Source: an uncultured Collinsella sp.
GTDB taxonomy: Bacteria; Actinomycetota; Coriobacteriia; Coriobacteriales; Coriobacteriaceae
DNA length: 6,972 nt
Reading direction: 5' to 3'
Assembly: GCA_902478995.1 (NCBI GenBank)
Contig: CABSNF010000092.1
Span: 1-6,972, forward strand
Shown: positions 1 through 6,642 of the stretch, piece by piece
Layout of the letters: the number at the start of each line of letters is the position of its first letter
How positions within the stretch are numbered: position 1 is the first letter of the stretch
Translations under genes and position numbers: made by a program
The notes under the pieces: model-generated
What the model was told of the DNA's origin: nothing
Database searches by the model: none
The model's input: only the letters and a program-made list of their open reading frames with translations

Positions 1-30
1 CGTGGGCTCGGAGATGTGTATAAGAGACAG
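1..30 (+). other. Illumina Nextera adapter remnant (artefact)
   Basis: These 30 bases match the last 30 bases of the 34-base Nextera read-2 transposase adapter, as I remember it. Positions 12-30 are the 19-bp Tn5 mosaic end, AGATGTGTATAAGAGACAG, and positions 1-11 are the adapter-specific part before it. This is library-construction sequence left at the end of an assembled contig. It supplies a false in-frame TAA (21-23) before the Kup fragment and should be trimmed. Confidence 0.97.
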
Positions 31-1253
31 ATATGGGCCAGGGCGCTTGGCTTATGAACAACGCTGCCAACCCCGAGCTCATGGGCATTGCCGACCTCAA
101 CCCGTTCTACCAGATGCTCGCCCCGGGCCTGCGTCCGTTTGCCGTAGGCCTTTCCACCGTTGCGGCCATCATTGCCTCGCAGGCGCTCATCACCGGCGCA
201 TTCTCGCTGGTGTCCGAGGCCAGCCGTCTGGACCTCATGCCGCACATGCAGGTCTTCTACCCTGCCGAGACCAAGGGCCAGCTCTACATCCCCATGGTCA
301 ACAACGTCATGCTTGTCGGCTGCGTCATCGTGGTGCTGCTGTTCCAGAACTCGGCGCATATGGAAGCCGCGTACGGCCTTGCCATTACGCTGACTATGAT
401 GTGCACCACGCTGCTGCTCTTCTTCTACCTGCACGAGGAGCGCAAGCTCAAGGTTGCTCCGTGGATCTTCGCGGCCTTCTTCCTTTTGCTCGAAGGCTTC
501 TTCTTCGTGAGCTCGCTCACCAAGTTCTTCCACGGCGGCTATTTCACCATCCTCATGGCTGCACTCATCATGGGCATTATGGTGTGCTGGTACAACGGCA
601 CGGCGGTCGAGCAGCGCCAGTTTACGCTGCTGCCGCTGCGCAGCTACCTGCCGCAGCTCAAGCGCCTGCGCGACGACGACCGTTACGAGCGCATGAGTGA
701 CAACGTCGTGTACCTGACCAAGGACACCCATACCGACTACATCGACCGCGATATCGTCTATTCGATCTTGGACAAGCATCCCAAGCGTGCCCGCGCCTGG
801 TGGTTCGTGAATGTCGAGACCATGGACGAACCGCACACCTTTGCCTATTCGGTCGAGACGTTCGGCACCGACTACGTGTTCCGCGTGCACCTGTACCTGG
901 GCTACAAGATCAACCAGCGCGTCAATGCCTACCTGCGTCAGGTTGTTCAGGACCTGGCTGCCACCGGCGAGCTGCCGCCGCAGACGCATGACTACTCGGT
1001 CTACAAGGATCCGGGTAACATCGGCACGTTCAAGTTCGTCCTGATCCGTAAGCTTCTGGCGCCCGAAAGCGATGTGGAGCCCAGCGAGCGTACGGCCATC
1101 ACGCTCAAGTACATCATTCGCCGCGCCGCCGGCACGCCCGCGCGTTGGTACGGCCTGGAGAACTCCAACGTGAGCTTTGAGTACGTGCCGCTGTTCACCA
1201 AGTTCAAGGCCGTGAACAAGATGCAGCGCCTGGCTCCCAACGAGCGGCCGTAG
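31..1253 (+). CDS. kup: Kup-family potassium uptake permease, 5'-truncated
   Basis: This is the C-terminal part of a Kup/HAK/KUP (TrkD) permease, which imports K+ across the cytoplasmic membrane, probably by K+/H+ symport. About 406 residues are visible. Family motifs include GQGAWLM at fragment residues 2-8, IIASQALITGAFSL (46-59), the YIPMVN segment (85-90) and AAYGLAITLTM (112-122). Five hydrophobic segments lie near 36-57, 84-106, 110-132, 141-163 and 168-187. A cytoplasmic domain of about 210 residues follows. E. coli Kup is 622 residues, so roughly the first 250-290 are missing. The ATG at 33 is an internal Met, not the start: 31-32 are the last two bases of a codon cut by the adapter, probably TAT, since relatives have Tyr there. 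The family assignment is firm; the substrate is inferred from the family. Confidence 0.93.
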
Positions 1254-1301
1254 ACGTCGGCGGCTACACGGAGTTGGTTTTTGATGGATAAGCATGAGGC
1301 C

Positions 1302-1309
1302 GGGGAGGT
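1302..1309 (+). promoter_or_regulatory. Shine-Dalgarno deciding the small-ORF start
   Basis: GGGGAGGT lies 4 nt before the ATG at 1314 (5 nt if counted from the GGAGG core). It is the best ribosome binding site in the kup-kinase gap and favours 1314 over the in-frame TTG at 1281 or ATG at 1284. Those two have only a weaker GGAG at 1270-1273. Confidence 0.7.
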
Positions 1310-1313
1310 AAAC

Positions 1314-1508
1314 ATGGATACAAAGGCGCTCGATGGCCGTGAGGCGGTGGTCGAAATGGTGCGTGAGGCGCGCGTCGACGCCGCCGAAGATCGGTTCTTT
1401 ACGAATCGTGCCAACATGGACATGGCCGACCGCGTGATCTCGATCGTGGCACTGGTATTTGGAGCGGTGTGCGTGTGTGCCCTGCTCGCGCACGTGCTGT
1501 TTGTCTAG
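1314..1508 (+). CDS. Small single-span membrane protein, unknown function
   Basis: I do not recognise this 64-residue protein. Its first ~38 residues are charged and probably helical (many Glu, Arg, Asp and Ala). The last ~25 form one hydrophobic segment, ISIVALVFGAVCVCALLAHV, ending close to the C-terminus. This looks like a tail-anchored or N-in single-pass membrane protein with a cytoplasmic head. The start is set by a strong Shine-Dalgarno at 1302-1309; an alternative start at 1284 would add ten residues. It lies 60 nt after kup on the same strand with no terminator between, so co-transcription with kup is likely, and a strong terminator follows it. The position suggests a partner or modulator of Kup, but that is inference only. 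It is longer than KdpF (about 29 residues) and I see no clear KdpF similarity. Confidence 0.7.
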   Translation: MDTKALDGREAVVEMVREARVDAAEDRFFTNRANMDMADRVISIVALVFGAVCVCALLAHVLFV

Positions 1509-1539
1509 CGACCGCCGGTTGCAAAGGCTATACACTTGG

Positions 1540-1568
1540 AACCACCACAAGGGAAACCACCACAAAGG
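1540..1568 (+). repeat. Tandem copy of the terminator 5' arm
   Basis: ACCACCACAAGGG (1541-1553) is repeated almost exactly as ACCACCACAAAGG (1556-1568). The second copy is the 5' arm of the terminator. The first copy could also pair with the 3' arm (1576-1590), with a single bulged base, so the two arms compete for the same partner. Confidence 0.8.
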
Positions 1569-1599
1569 TGCCTGTCCCTTTGTGGTGGTTTTTGTTTTT
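1554..1599 (+). terminator. Strong intrinsic terminator
   Basis: The arm AAACCACCACAAAGG (1554-1568) is the perfect reverse complement of CCTTTGTGGTGGTTT (1577-1591), giving a 15-bp stem with an 8-nt loop. The T-rich run TTTGTTTTT (1591-1599) follows on the + strand, which sets the direction. It would end transcription from kup and the small membrane-protein gene. It stops only 20 nt before the sensor-kinase start, so kinase transcription must read through it or start inside or just upstream of it. Confidence 0.9.
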
Positions 1600-1619
1600 G
1601 AGAGAGGGGCGGGACGCTG

Positions 1620-3245
1620 ATGGACGTCCGTACGGACGGCGATATTGCCGATAGCTTTTGGTGGCGGCGCACAACGCTGACGCGCCGCACTCCTCTGTAT
1701 GACGCCTGCGTATCGGTGGGGCTGCTGGTCGCGGCGACGATTGTGGGCGCGCTACTCGACCATCCGGGTCTCGCGCCGAGCATCATGATCGTCTATGTGT
1801 TTGCCGTTCAGCTGTGCGCATTCTTTACCTGGAGTCGCCTGTATTGCTTGCTGAGCTCGGCTGCCGCCGTGGCGCTCTACAACTTCTTGTTTGTCGACCC
1901 GCGCTACTCGCTGTCGCTTATCGACCGCGGCTATCCCGGCATGTTCTTCATCATGTTCGTGGTCTCGCTTGTGTCGAGTTCGATTGCGTTGGCCCTGCGC
2001 CGCGCCTTGGCACAGGCTGCCGCCAGCGATCGCCGCACACATATGGTGCTCGAGACCAACCGCATGCTGCAGCGGTGCGCCGATCAGCATCAGATCGTTC
2101 ACGCCATGGCCACGCAGCTGGCGCGTCTTTCGGGCTGCCCTGTCGTGTGGTACAGCGCCGACGCCGAGGGCGATGACCTGCTGCCGCGCGCGACTTACAC
2201 GGCCGTGGGCGATGCCGCACCGGTGCACGAACTGGCGCCGCAGATGCCGCCTCGGCTCTCGGCGTCCGCCTATGTGGGAACGCCGCTCGACGCCACGTTT
2301 GGCGGCTCGGCGTTTTATGGCATCTACCTGACGGTTCGCACAGGCGACGGCTTCGCGCGCTCGGGCGATCCCGCCTCGGTGGTGGGCGTGCTGGCTATCG
2401 TTGCCGAGCCCGACGTGCTGACGCATGAGGAGCGGACACTTGCCGATGCCATCGTGAGCGAAGGCGAGCTGGCGCTCGATCGCGCCCGCGCCATGGAGGC
2501 CCGCGAGGAGGCGGCGGTGCTTGCCAAAAATGAGCAGCTGCGCGCCAACCTGCTGCGCTCCATCTCGCATGACCTGCGCACGCCGCTCACCAGTATTTCG
2601 GGCAATGCCGATGTGCTGCTCGACCAGGGCTCGACCGGCACCGCCGTGCTCGACGCCCAGACGCGCCGCGGCCTGCTCCTGTCCATTCGCTCGGATGCGC
2701 AATGGCTCAACGCCACCGTCGAGAACCTGCTCGCCATCACCAAGCTCGAGGGCGGCGGTATGCGCCTGTCGACCACGCTCGAGCTCATGGACGATATCGT
2801 CGAGGAGGCGCTGCGCCACGTGAACCCTGCCGTGCGCGAGCACGACCTTAAGGTGGTGGCGTGCGATGAGCCGGCGCTCGTCAACGTCGATGCGCGCCTG
2901 ATGGTGCAGCTGGTGGTCAATCTGGTGAACAACGCCATCACCTATACGCCCGCAGGCTCGCATATCATGATTTCGATTAGCGTCGACGATGGACGCGTGG
3001 CGTGCTCGGTGGCCGATGACGGCCCGGGCATTGCGCCCGAGGACCGCGAGCGAATCTTTGAGTCGTTCTACACCGCCAACCACGGTCTTGCCGACAGCCA
3101 TCGCAGCGTGGGCCTGGGTCTTTCGCTCTGCCGCTCCATTGCACTGGCGCATGGCGGTAGCATAGAGGTTGCCGCGGCGGACCCGCACGGCTCGGTCTTT
3201 ACGATTGAGCTTCCCGTCGCCGACGTTTCGTTTGATAAGGAGTAG
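1620..3245 (+). CDS. Short KdpD-like sensor histidine kinase
   Basis: This 541-residue membrane kinase probably phosphorylates the KdpE-like regulator encoded just downstream. Four hydrophobic segments near 27-46, 52-70, 73-92 and 107-127 form a KdpD-type (DUF4118) membrane domain, with the family-like YNFLFVDPRYSLSL at 87-100. A GAF-like region spans about 145-290. The HisKA domain carries H317 in SISHDLRTPL. The ATPase domain has the N box NLVNNA (434-439), G1 DDGPGI (466-471), F box RIFESFY (478-484) and G2 GLGLSL (498-503), so the catalytic core looks intact. E. coli KdpD has 894 residues; the N-terminal KdpD and USP domains are absent here. An in-frame TGA at 1599-1601 excludes a longer start. 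The ATG at 1620 follows purine-rich AGAGAGGGG (1601-1609). It could answer K+ or cell-envelope signals; the signal is unknown. Confidence 0.9.
   Translation: MDVRTDGDIADSFWWRRTTLTRRTPLYDACVSVGLLVAATIVGALLDHPGLAPSIMIVYVFAVQLCAFFTWSRLYCLLSSAAAVALYNFLFVDPRYSLSLIDRGYPGMFFIMFVVSLVSSSIALALRRALAQAAASDRRTHMVLETNRMLQRCADQHQIVHAMATQLARLSGCPVVWYSADAEGDDLLPRATYTAVGDAAPVHELAPQMPPRLSASAYVGTPLDATFGGSAFYGIYLTVRTGDGFARSGDPASVVGVLAIVAEPDVLTHEERTLADAIVSEGELALDRARAMEAREEAAVLAKNEQLRANLLRSISHDLRTPLTSISGNADVLLDQGSTGTAVLDAQTRRGLLLSIRSDAQWLNATVENLLAITKLEGGGMRLSTTLELMDDIVEEALRHVNPAVREHDLKVVACDEPALVNVDARLMVQLVVNLVNNAITYTPAGSHIMISISVDDGRVACSVADDGPGIAPEDRERIFESFYTANHGLADSHRSVGLGLSLCRSIALAHGGSIEVAAADPHGSVFTIELPVADVSFDKE
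3237..3242 (+). promoter_or_regulatory. Shine-Dalgarno for the GTG start of kdpE
   Basis: AAGGAG sits in the last codons of the kinase gene, 7 nt before GTG at 3250. It supports GTG 3250 as the regulator start even though the reading frame stays open further upstream inside the kinase gene, and it points to translational coupling of the two genes. Confidence 0.8.
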
Positions 3246-3249
3246 CGCT

Positions 3250-3963
3250 GTGCCGAACTCTGCCGTAAAACCGCTCATCTTGGTCGTTGAGGACGATCCC
3301 GCCGTCCGCAACCTTATTGTTGCCGCGCTCGAGGCGCACGGCTTGCGTCATATGGCCGTGGAGACCGCCCATGCCGCCATCGCCGCCGCCTCATCGCAGG
3401 CACCGAGCATCGTGCTGCTCGATCTAGGCCTGCCCGATATGGACGGCGTCAAGGTGGTGGAGTCGGTGCGCGCATGGTCGGGCATGCCGATCATCGTGGT
3501 CTCGGCGCGCAGCGAGGACGCGGACAAGATTCGCGCGCTCGATGCCGGCGCCGATGACTACCTGACCAAGCCGTTTTCGGTCGAGGAACTGCTTGCACGC
3601 ATTCGCACGACGCTCAGGCGCCTTTCGTATGCGCAAACGGGTGGTGTTGCCTCCGAGGGCTCGTTCGATACCGGTGAGCTGCATATCGACTTTGATGCCG
3701 GCATTGCCACGATGGATGGCGAGGAGCTGCATCTGACGCCGATTGAGTACAAGCTCTTGTGCCTGCTGGCACATAACGCCGACAAGGTACTAACGCACCA
3801 GTTTATCCTGCACGAGATTTGGGGCACGGCAACTAAGAGCGACCTGGCGAGCCTGCGCGTCTTTATGGGCACGCTGCGCAAGAAGATCGAGTCCGACCCC
3901 GCGCACCCGCGCTATATCCAAACGCACGTGGGTATCGGCTATCGCCTGGTCACCCAAGGGTAG
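3250..3963 (+). CDS. kdpE: KdpE-like OmpR-family response regulator
   Basis: This 237-residue DNA-binding response regulator is the likely partner of the upstream kinase. The receiver domain (about 8-122) has the acidic pocket E14-D15-D16, phospho-acceptor D58 in LLDLGLPDMDG, S85 in VSARSED, and K107 in DDYLTKPF. An OmpR-type winged helix covers about 138-235, with HLTPIEYKLL and a terminal HVGIGYR. Many blocks match my memory of E. coli KdpE (225 residues), such as LDLGLPD, the DKI-ALDAGADDYL stretch and HLTPIE. The GTG start has a good Shine-Dalgarno and lies 4 nt after the kinase stop, so the two genes almost certainly share a transcript. In the classical system KdpE activates kdpFABC. No kdpFABC is visible here, so kup or distant genes may be the targets. 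The receiver and output domains look complete. Confidence 0.92.
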   Translation: MPNSAVKPLILVVEDDPAVRNLIVAALEAHGLRHMAVETAHAAIAAASSQAPSIVLLDLGLPDMDGVKVVESVRAWSGMPIIVVSARSEDADKIRALDAGADDYLTKPFSVEELLARIRTTLRRLSYAQTGGVASEGSFDTGELHIDFDAGIATMDGEELHLTPIEYKLLCLLAHNADKVLTHQFILHEIWGTATKSDLASLRVFMGTLRKKIESDPAHPRYIQTHVGIGYRLVTQG

Positions 3964-3999
3964 GACGGCGTCCGCCATCCCAATTCCACCGCAACTTTG

Positions 4000-6567
4000 T
4001 TATTTGCCCTTGGGCTTGCTGGCGTAGAACTTCTTCTTTTTGGACTTGCCGGCAGGGGAGGGTTTGCCGGCAAAGTTGGACTTGCCGTTGCCGGCCTGCG
4101 CGTGCGTGGGCACTGCCGCGCGAGGCTTGCGGACCTCGGGGTTGCGCAGCTCCTCGGTTCGCTCGGCAATCTCCTCGGCGCTAAAGCCGACCTCTGCCAT
4201 GGCGTCCTCAATGGGCAGGCGGCGCACGATATAGCAGTGGTGCACCTTCTGGTTGCGCGCGAAATCCTCGGGGATGGTCTGCGCCGTAATGTCCTCCAGC
4301 ACGACGCCCGCGCGCGCGAGCTTGCGCGTCTCGGGGCGGAAGCCGCGCAGGTTGCAGCTAAAGATGGCGTGGCCGCCCTGTGCGAGCAGGCGCGATACGC
4401 CGGCCAAAAGCTCAACATGGTCGCGCTGGACATCCCAGGTGCGGCGGCCCATCTTGGATGAGTTCGAAAACGTGGGCGGATCGACAAAAATCAGGTCCCA
4501 GCGGTTGCGCGTCTGGCGCTGGTCGCGAATCCAGGCGAGCACGTCGTCGCGCACAAAGTGATGCTGCGGACCAACAAAGCCGTTCTGGCGCATATTGCGC
4601 TCGGCCCAGTCCAGGTAGGTGTTGGAAAGGTCGACTGTCACGGTTTCCTCGACGCCGCCGTCCGCCGCGTAGCAGGTGGCGGTGCCGGTGTAGGCGAACA
4701 GGTTGAGGAAGCGGCGCGCCTGTTTGGCGTGCTCGCGCACCAGGTTGCGGGTGACGCGGTGATCCAGGAAGATGCCCACATCCAGGTAGTCGTCAAAGTT
4801 GACGGCAAAGGTGAGCCCGCCCTCTTCGATGAGCGGCAGACGCCGGCGCGCGATGTTGGCGCGCTCGCCCGATCTGCCCTTGCCGGCGCCCTGCTTGCCG
4901 TACTGCGAGCCGCCACGCGAACGCATGCGGGCCTTGGCGTGCACATGCTCGGCCGGAACATCAAGGATGCGCGGCGCGATGGCCAAGATGTCGAGCATGC
5001 GGGCCTGGGCCAGCGCGGGGTCGATGGTCTTGGGCGCGGCGTATTCGGCGATGACGAGCCAGCGGCCCGGCGTCTGCGGGCAACCCTCGTACAGGTCGAT
5101 GGCAGCGGAGTAGTCGGGCAGGTCGGCATCGTAGACGCGATAGCAGCTCACGCCCTCGCGCTTGGCCCACTTGCGGCGCAGACGGGCATTCTTGCGCAGG
5201 CGGTTGGCGAACTGCTCGGACTCCGGGATGAGCACGGGCAGCGGCTTGCCGTCGCCCAAGTCGAGCGTGGCGGCAGGTTCGGGCATGGAGGAAGCGGCGG
5301 CTTCGTCGTTGGCTTCGTTGGCATCCGCAACCTCGGCCTCGGCATCCGCGCTGGTCGCAGCCTCAAACGCTGCAGCGGCGTGGTCGAGTGAGGGCCAAAC
5401 CTCAAGAGCCGCCTCCTCGTTATTGGGCATGACGGCGATCGAGCGCTCGGGCTCGGCGTGGAGCGCGCGGGCCAGCAAGCCGTCGCGGGTGAGAGCGGCG
5501 ACCGGCGCCGAAGCGAGCTCGGGGGCGCGGCGCAGCTCGCCGATGAGCGTCATGGCATCGTGCATGAGCGAAAGCGGGGTCTCGGTCGTGTCCGCGACCA
5601 GGGCGGCACCGGCGACGGCGCCCGCATGGTCCAGCACGGTGGCGGGCTTGGCGGCACAAAAGTCGACAAAACGCTTGTAGCCGGCGCACTTGACCATGCG
5701 CTCGGCAGTCTTGCGGGCGGCGGGGTCGATGTCTACGGCCACGATGCGCGCCTGGCGCTCGCGCGCTGCCGCCTCGCGCTCGCGCGCCTCGGCAAGCAGC
5801 TGCTCCCACAGGACAGCGTCGTGCAGCTGCCAGCCCTCAAAGCCCCAGCGCTCGCGTGCGGCGCCCGGGGCGCGGTCGGTCAGAATGTTCACGGCCTCCA
5901 GCAGCAGACCGCCGCCGGCGCACGAGGCATCGATCAGCGTGGGAAGGGCTTCGTTTTCGTAATCGTCGGCCGTCAGCTCGCGCTCGCATAGTGCGGTCCA
6001 GCCAACCTGCGCCAGCACCAGGGCGGCGTAGTCGGGGCGCAACACGTGTGCGCCCTCGCCGGCACGAGTCGCAGCGGGCGGCAGACGCTTGAACAGCGGG
6101 TCGCCCGAAAGGTCCAGGCTGATGCTCGCGCGGCGCTGACGCAGCGAAAGCAACAGGTGAACATCGGGGTCGGCGGCATCGACGTCGGCGCGACGGCCCG
6201 TGGTCTCGGCCAGACGGTCGCACAGCGCGTCTTTGGCGCGCAGGGCCGAGAAGCGCGTGTTGCGCAGCTGCTCGGTCACGCCGCGGGCGGTGATGGCGAT
6301 GGTGGCGCCGGGGCGGATGATGGTCTCCCAGGCGATGTCGTAAACGCTATCGTACAGTTCATCGGCATCCTGCGCCTCAAAGCGCCCGAGTACCACGAAC
6401 ACACGGCTCGCCAGGCGCGACCACAGACAGGCGCGGTAGCCTTCTTCGAGCTCGCCCTCAAATGTAGCGCGGCCCTTCAGCCGGCGAACATGCGAAAGCC
6501 CGAGGCGTTTAAGCTCATCGGCGAGTGCGGACTCAAAGCCCTCGGGGCAGCTTGCGTAAAATTCCAT
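4000..6567 (-). CDS. rlmKL: RlmKL-type bifunctional 23S rRNA methyltransferase
   Basis: This 855-residue cytoplasmic protein matches the fused E. coli RlmKL (702 residues). There the RlmL half makes m2G2445 and the RlmK half makes m7G2069 in 23S rRNA. A THUMP-type RNA-binding region lies at about 45-155, with LWSRLASRVF (48-57) and SISLDLSGD (148-156). The RlmL Rossmann domain follows at about 165-390, with DRAPG (231-235) and RWGFEGW (240-246). RlmK begins at ANRLRKN (454-460), with YDADLPDY (479-486), motif I FLNLFAYTGTA (620-630), D646 and DPPTF (696-700); this half looks intact. In RlmL, motif I is DASCAGGGLL (213-222) in place of DPMCGSGTLL, and NPPY is replaced by DTTE (326-329), so RlmL activity is doubtful. 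An Ala/Glu-rich linker (about 385-435) and a basic C-terminal tail (about 785-855) make it longer than usual. The start follows AGAGAGG (6574-6580). It converges with kdpE. Confidence 0.93.
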   Translation of the reverse strand: MEFYASCPEGFESALADELKRLGLSHVRRLKGRATFEGELEEGYRACLWSRLASRVFVVLGRFEAQDADELYDSVYDIAWETIIRPGATIAITARGVTEQLRNTRFSALRAKDALCDRLAETTGRRADVDAADPDVHLLLSLRQRRASISLDLSGDPLFKRLPPAATRAGEGAHVLRPDYAALVLAQVGWTALCERELTADDYENEALPTLIDASCAGGGLLLEAVNILTDRAPGAARERWGFEGWQLHDAVLWEQLLAEAREREAAARERQARIVAVDIDPAARKTAERMVKCAGYKRFVDFCAAKPATVLDHAGAVAGAALVADTTETPLSLMHDAMTLIGELRRAPELASAPVAALTRDGLLARALHAEPERSIAVMPNNEEAALEVWPSLDHAAAAFEAATSADAEAEVADANEANDEAAASSMPEPAATLDLGDGKPLPVLIPESEQFANRLRKNARLRRKWAKREGVSCYRVYDADLPDYSAAIDLYEGCPQTPGRWLVIAEYAAPKTIDPALAQARMLDILAIAPRILDVPAEHVHAKARMRSRGGSQYGKQGAGKGRSGERANIARRRLPLIEEGGLTFAVNFDDYLDVGIFLDHRVTRNLVREHAKQARRFLNLFAYTGTATCYAADGGVEETVTVDLSNTYLDWAERNMRQNGFVGPQHHFVRDDVLAWIRDQRQTRNRWDLIFVDPPTFSNSSKMGRRTWDVQRDHVELLAGVSRLLAQGGHAIFSCNLRGFRPETRKLARAGVVLEDITAQTIPEDFARNQKVHHCYIVRRLPIEDAMAEVGFSAEEIAERTEELRNPEVRKPRAAVPTHAQAGNGKSNFAGKPSPAGKSKKKKFYASKPKGK

Positions 6568-6582
6568 GGGTGACCTCTCTGG

Positions 6583-6611
6583 TTGCGTCGCTCCATTATA
6601 TGATGGATACT
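6583..6611 (+). promoter_or_regulatory. Candidate promoter of the HAD phosphatase gene
   Basis: TTGCGT (6583-6588) and GATACT (6606-6611) are separated by 17 bp, matching sigma-70 spacing with partial consensus (3 of 6 and 4 of 6). Transcription would start near 6618, about 25 nt before the ATG. The element overlaps the opposing rlmKL -10. Confidence 0.4.
6595..6600 (-). promoter_or_regulatory. -10 element of the rlmKL promoter
   Basis: On the minus strand this reads TATAAT, a perfect -10 hexamer. Transcription would begin near 6588 and give a leader of about 21 nt that contains the Shine-Dalgarno. No good -35 is seen at the expected distance (around 6618-6623 the minus strand reads GAGAGT). 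Confidence 0.6.
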
Positions 6612-6642
6612 TCGTTTACTCTCGCCCCCGAAAGGAACCCAT

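Noticed and set aside
2..700. 232-codon + strand frame beginning inside the adapter
   Set aside because: It starts in adapter sequence and runs out of frame with kup; its Arg/Ala/His-rich translation is typical of a high-GC shadow frame.
1281..1313. TTG 1281 or ATG 1284 as start of the small membrane protein
   Set aside because: Possible, but the ribosome binding site is weaker than the GGGGAGGT before ATG 1314.
1541..1568. Two similar short repeats as a possible CRISPR fragment
   Set aside because: There are only two imperfect 13-nt copies with a 2-nt gap and no spacers; they are terminator arms.
3169..3249. Longer N-terminus for the response regulator, inside the kinase gene
   Set aside because: The extra 27 residues are Arg/Ser-rich and unlike a receiver N-terminus, while GTG 3250 has a good Shine-Dalgarno and gives the usual family length.
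1752..3311. 519-codon open frame antisense to the sensor kinase
   Set aside because: It lies opposite a clearly conserved kinase, with a His/Arg/Gly-rich composition and no recognisable domain. Long antisense frames are common in high-GC DNA.
3963..3999. Possible bidirectional terminator between kdpE and rlmKL
   Set aside because: Only a 4-bp stem (GGAC/GTCC with a 3-nt loop) is visible, without a T-run; too weak to call.
4558..5391. 277-codon + strand frame opposite rlmKL
   Set aside because: It is entirely antisense to a conserved methyltransferase and has no domain signal or convincing ribosome binding site; a GC-driven shadow.
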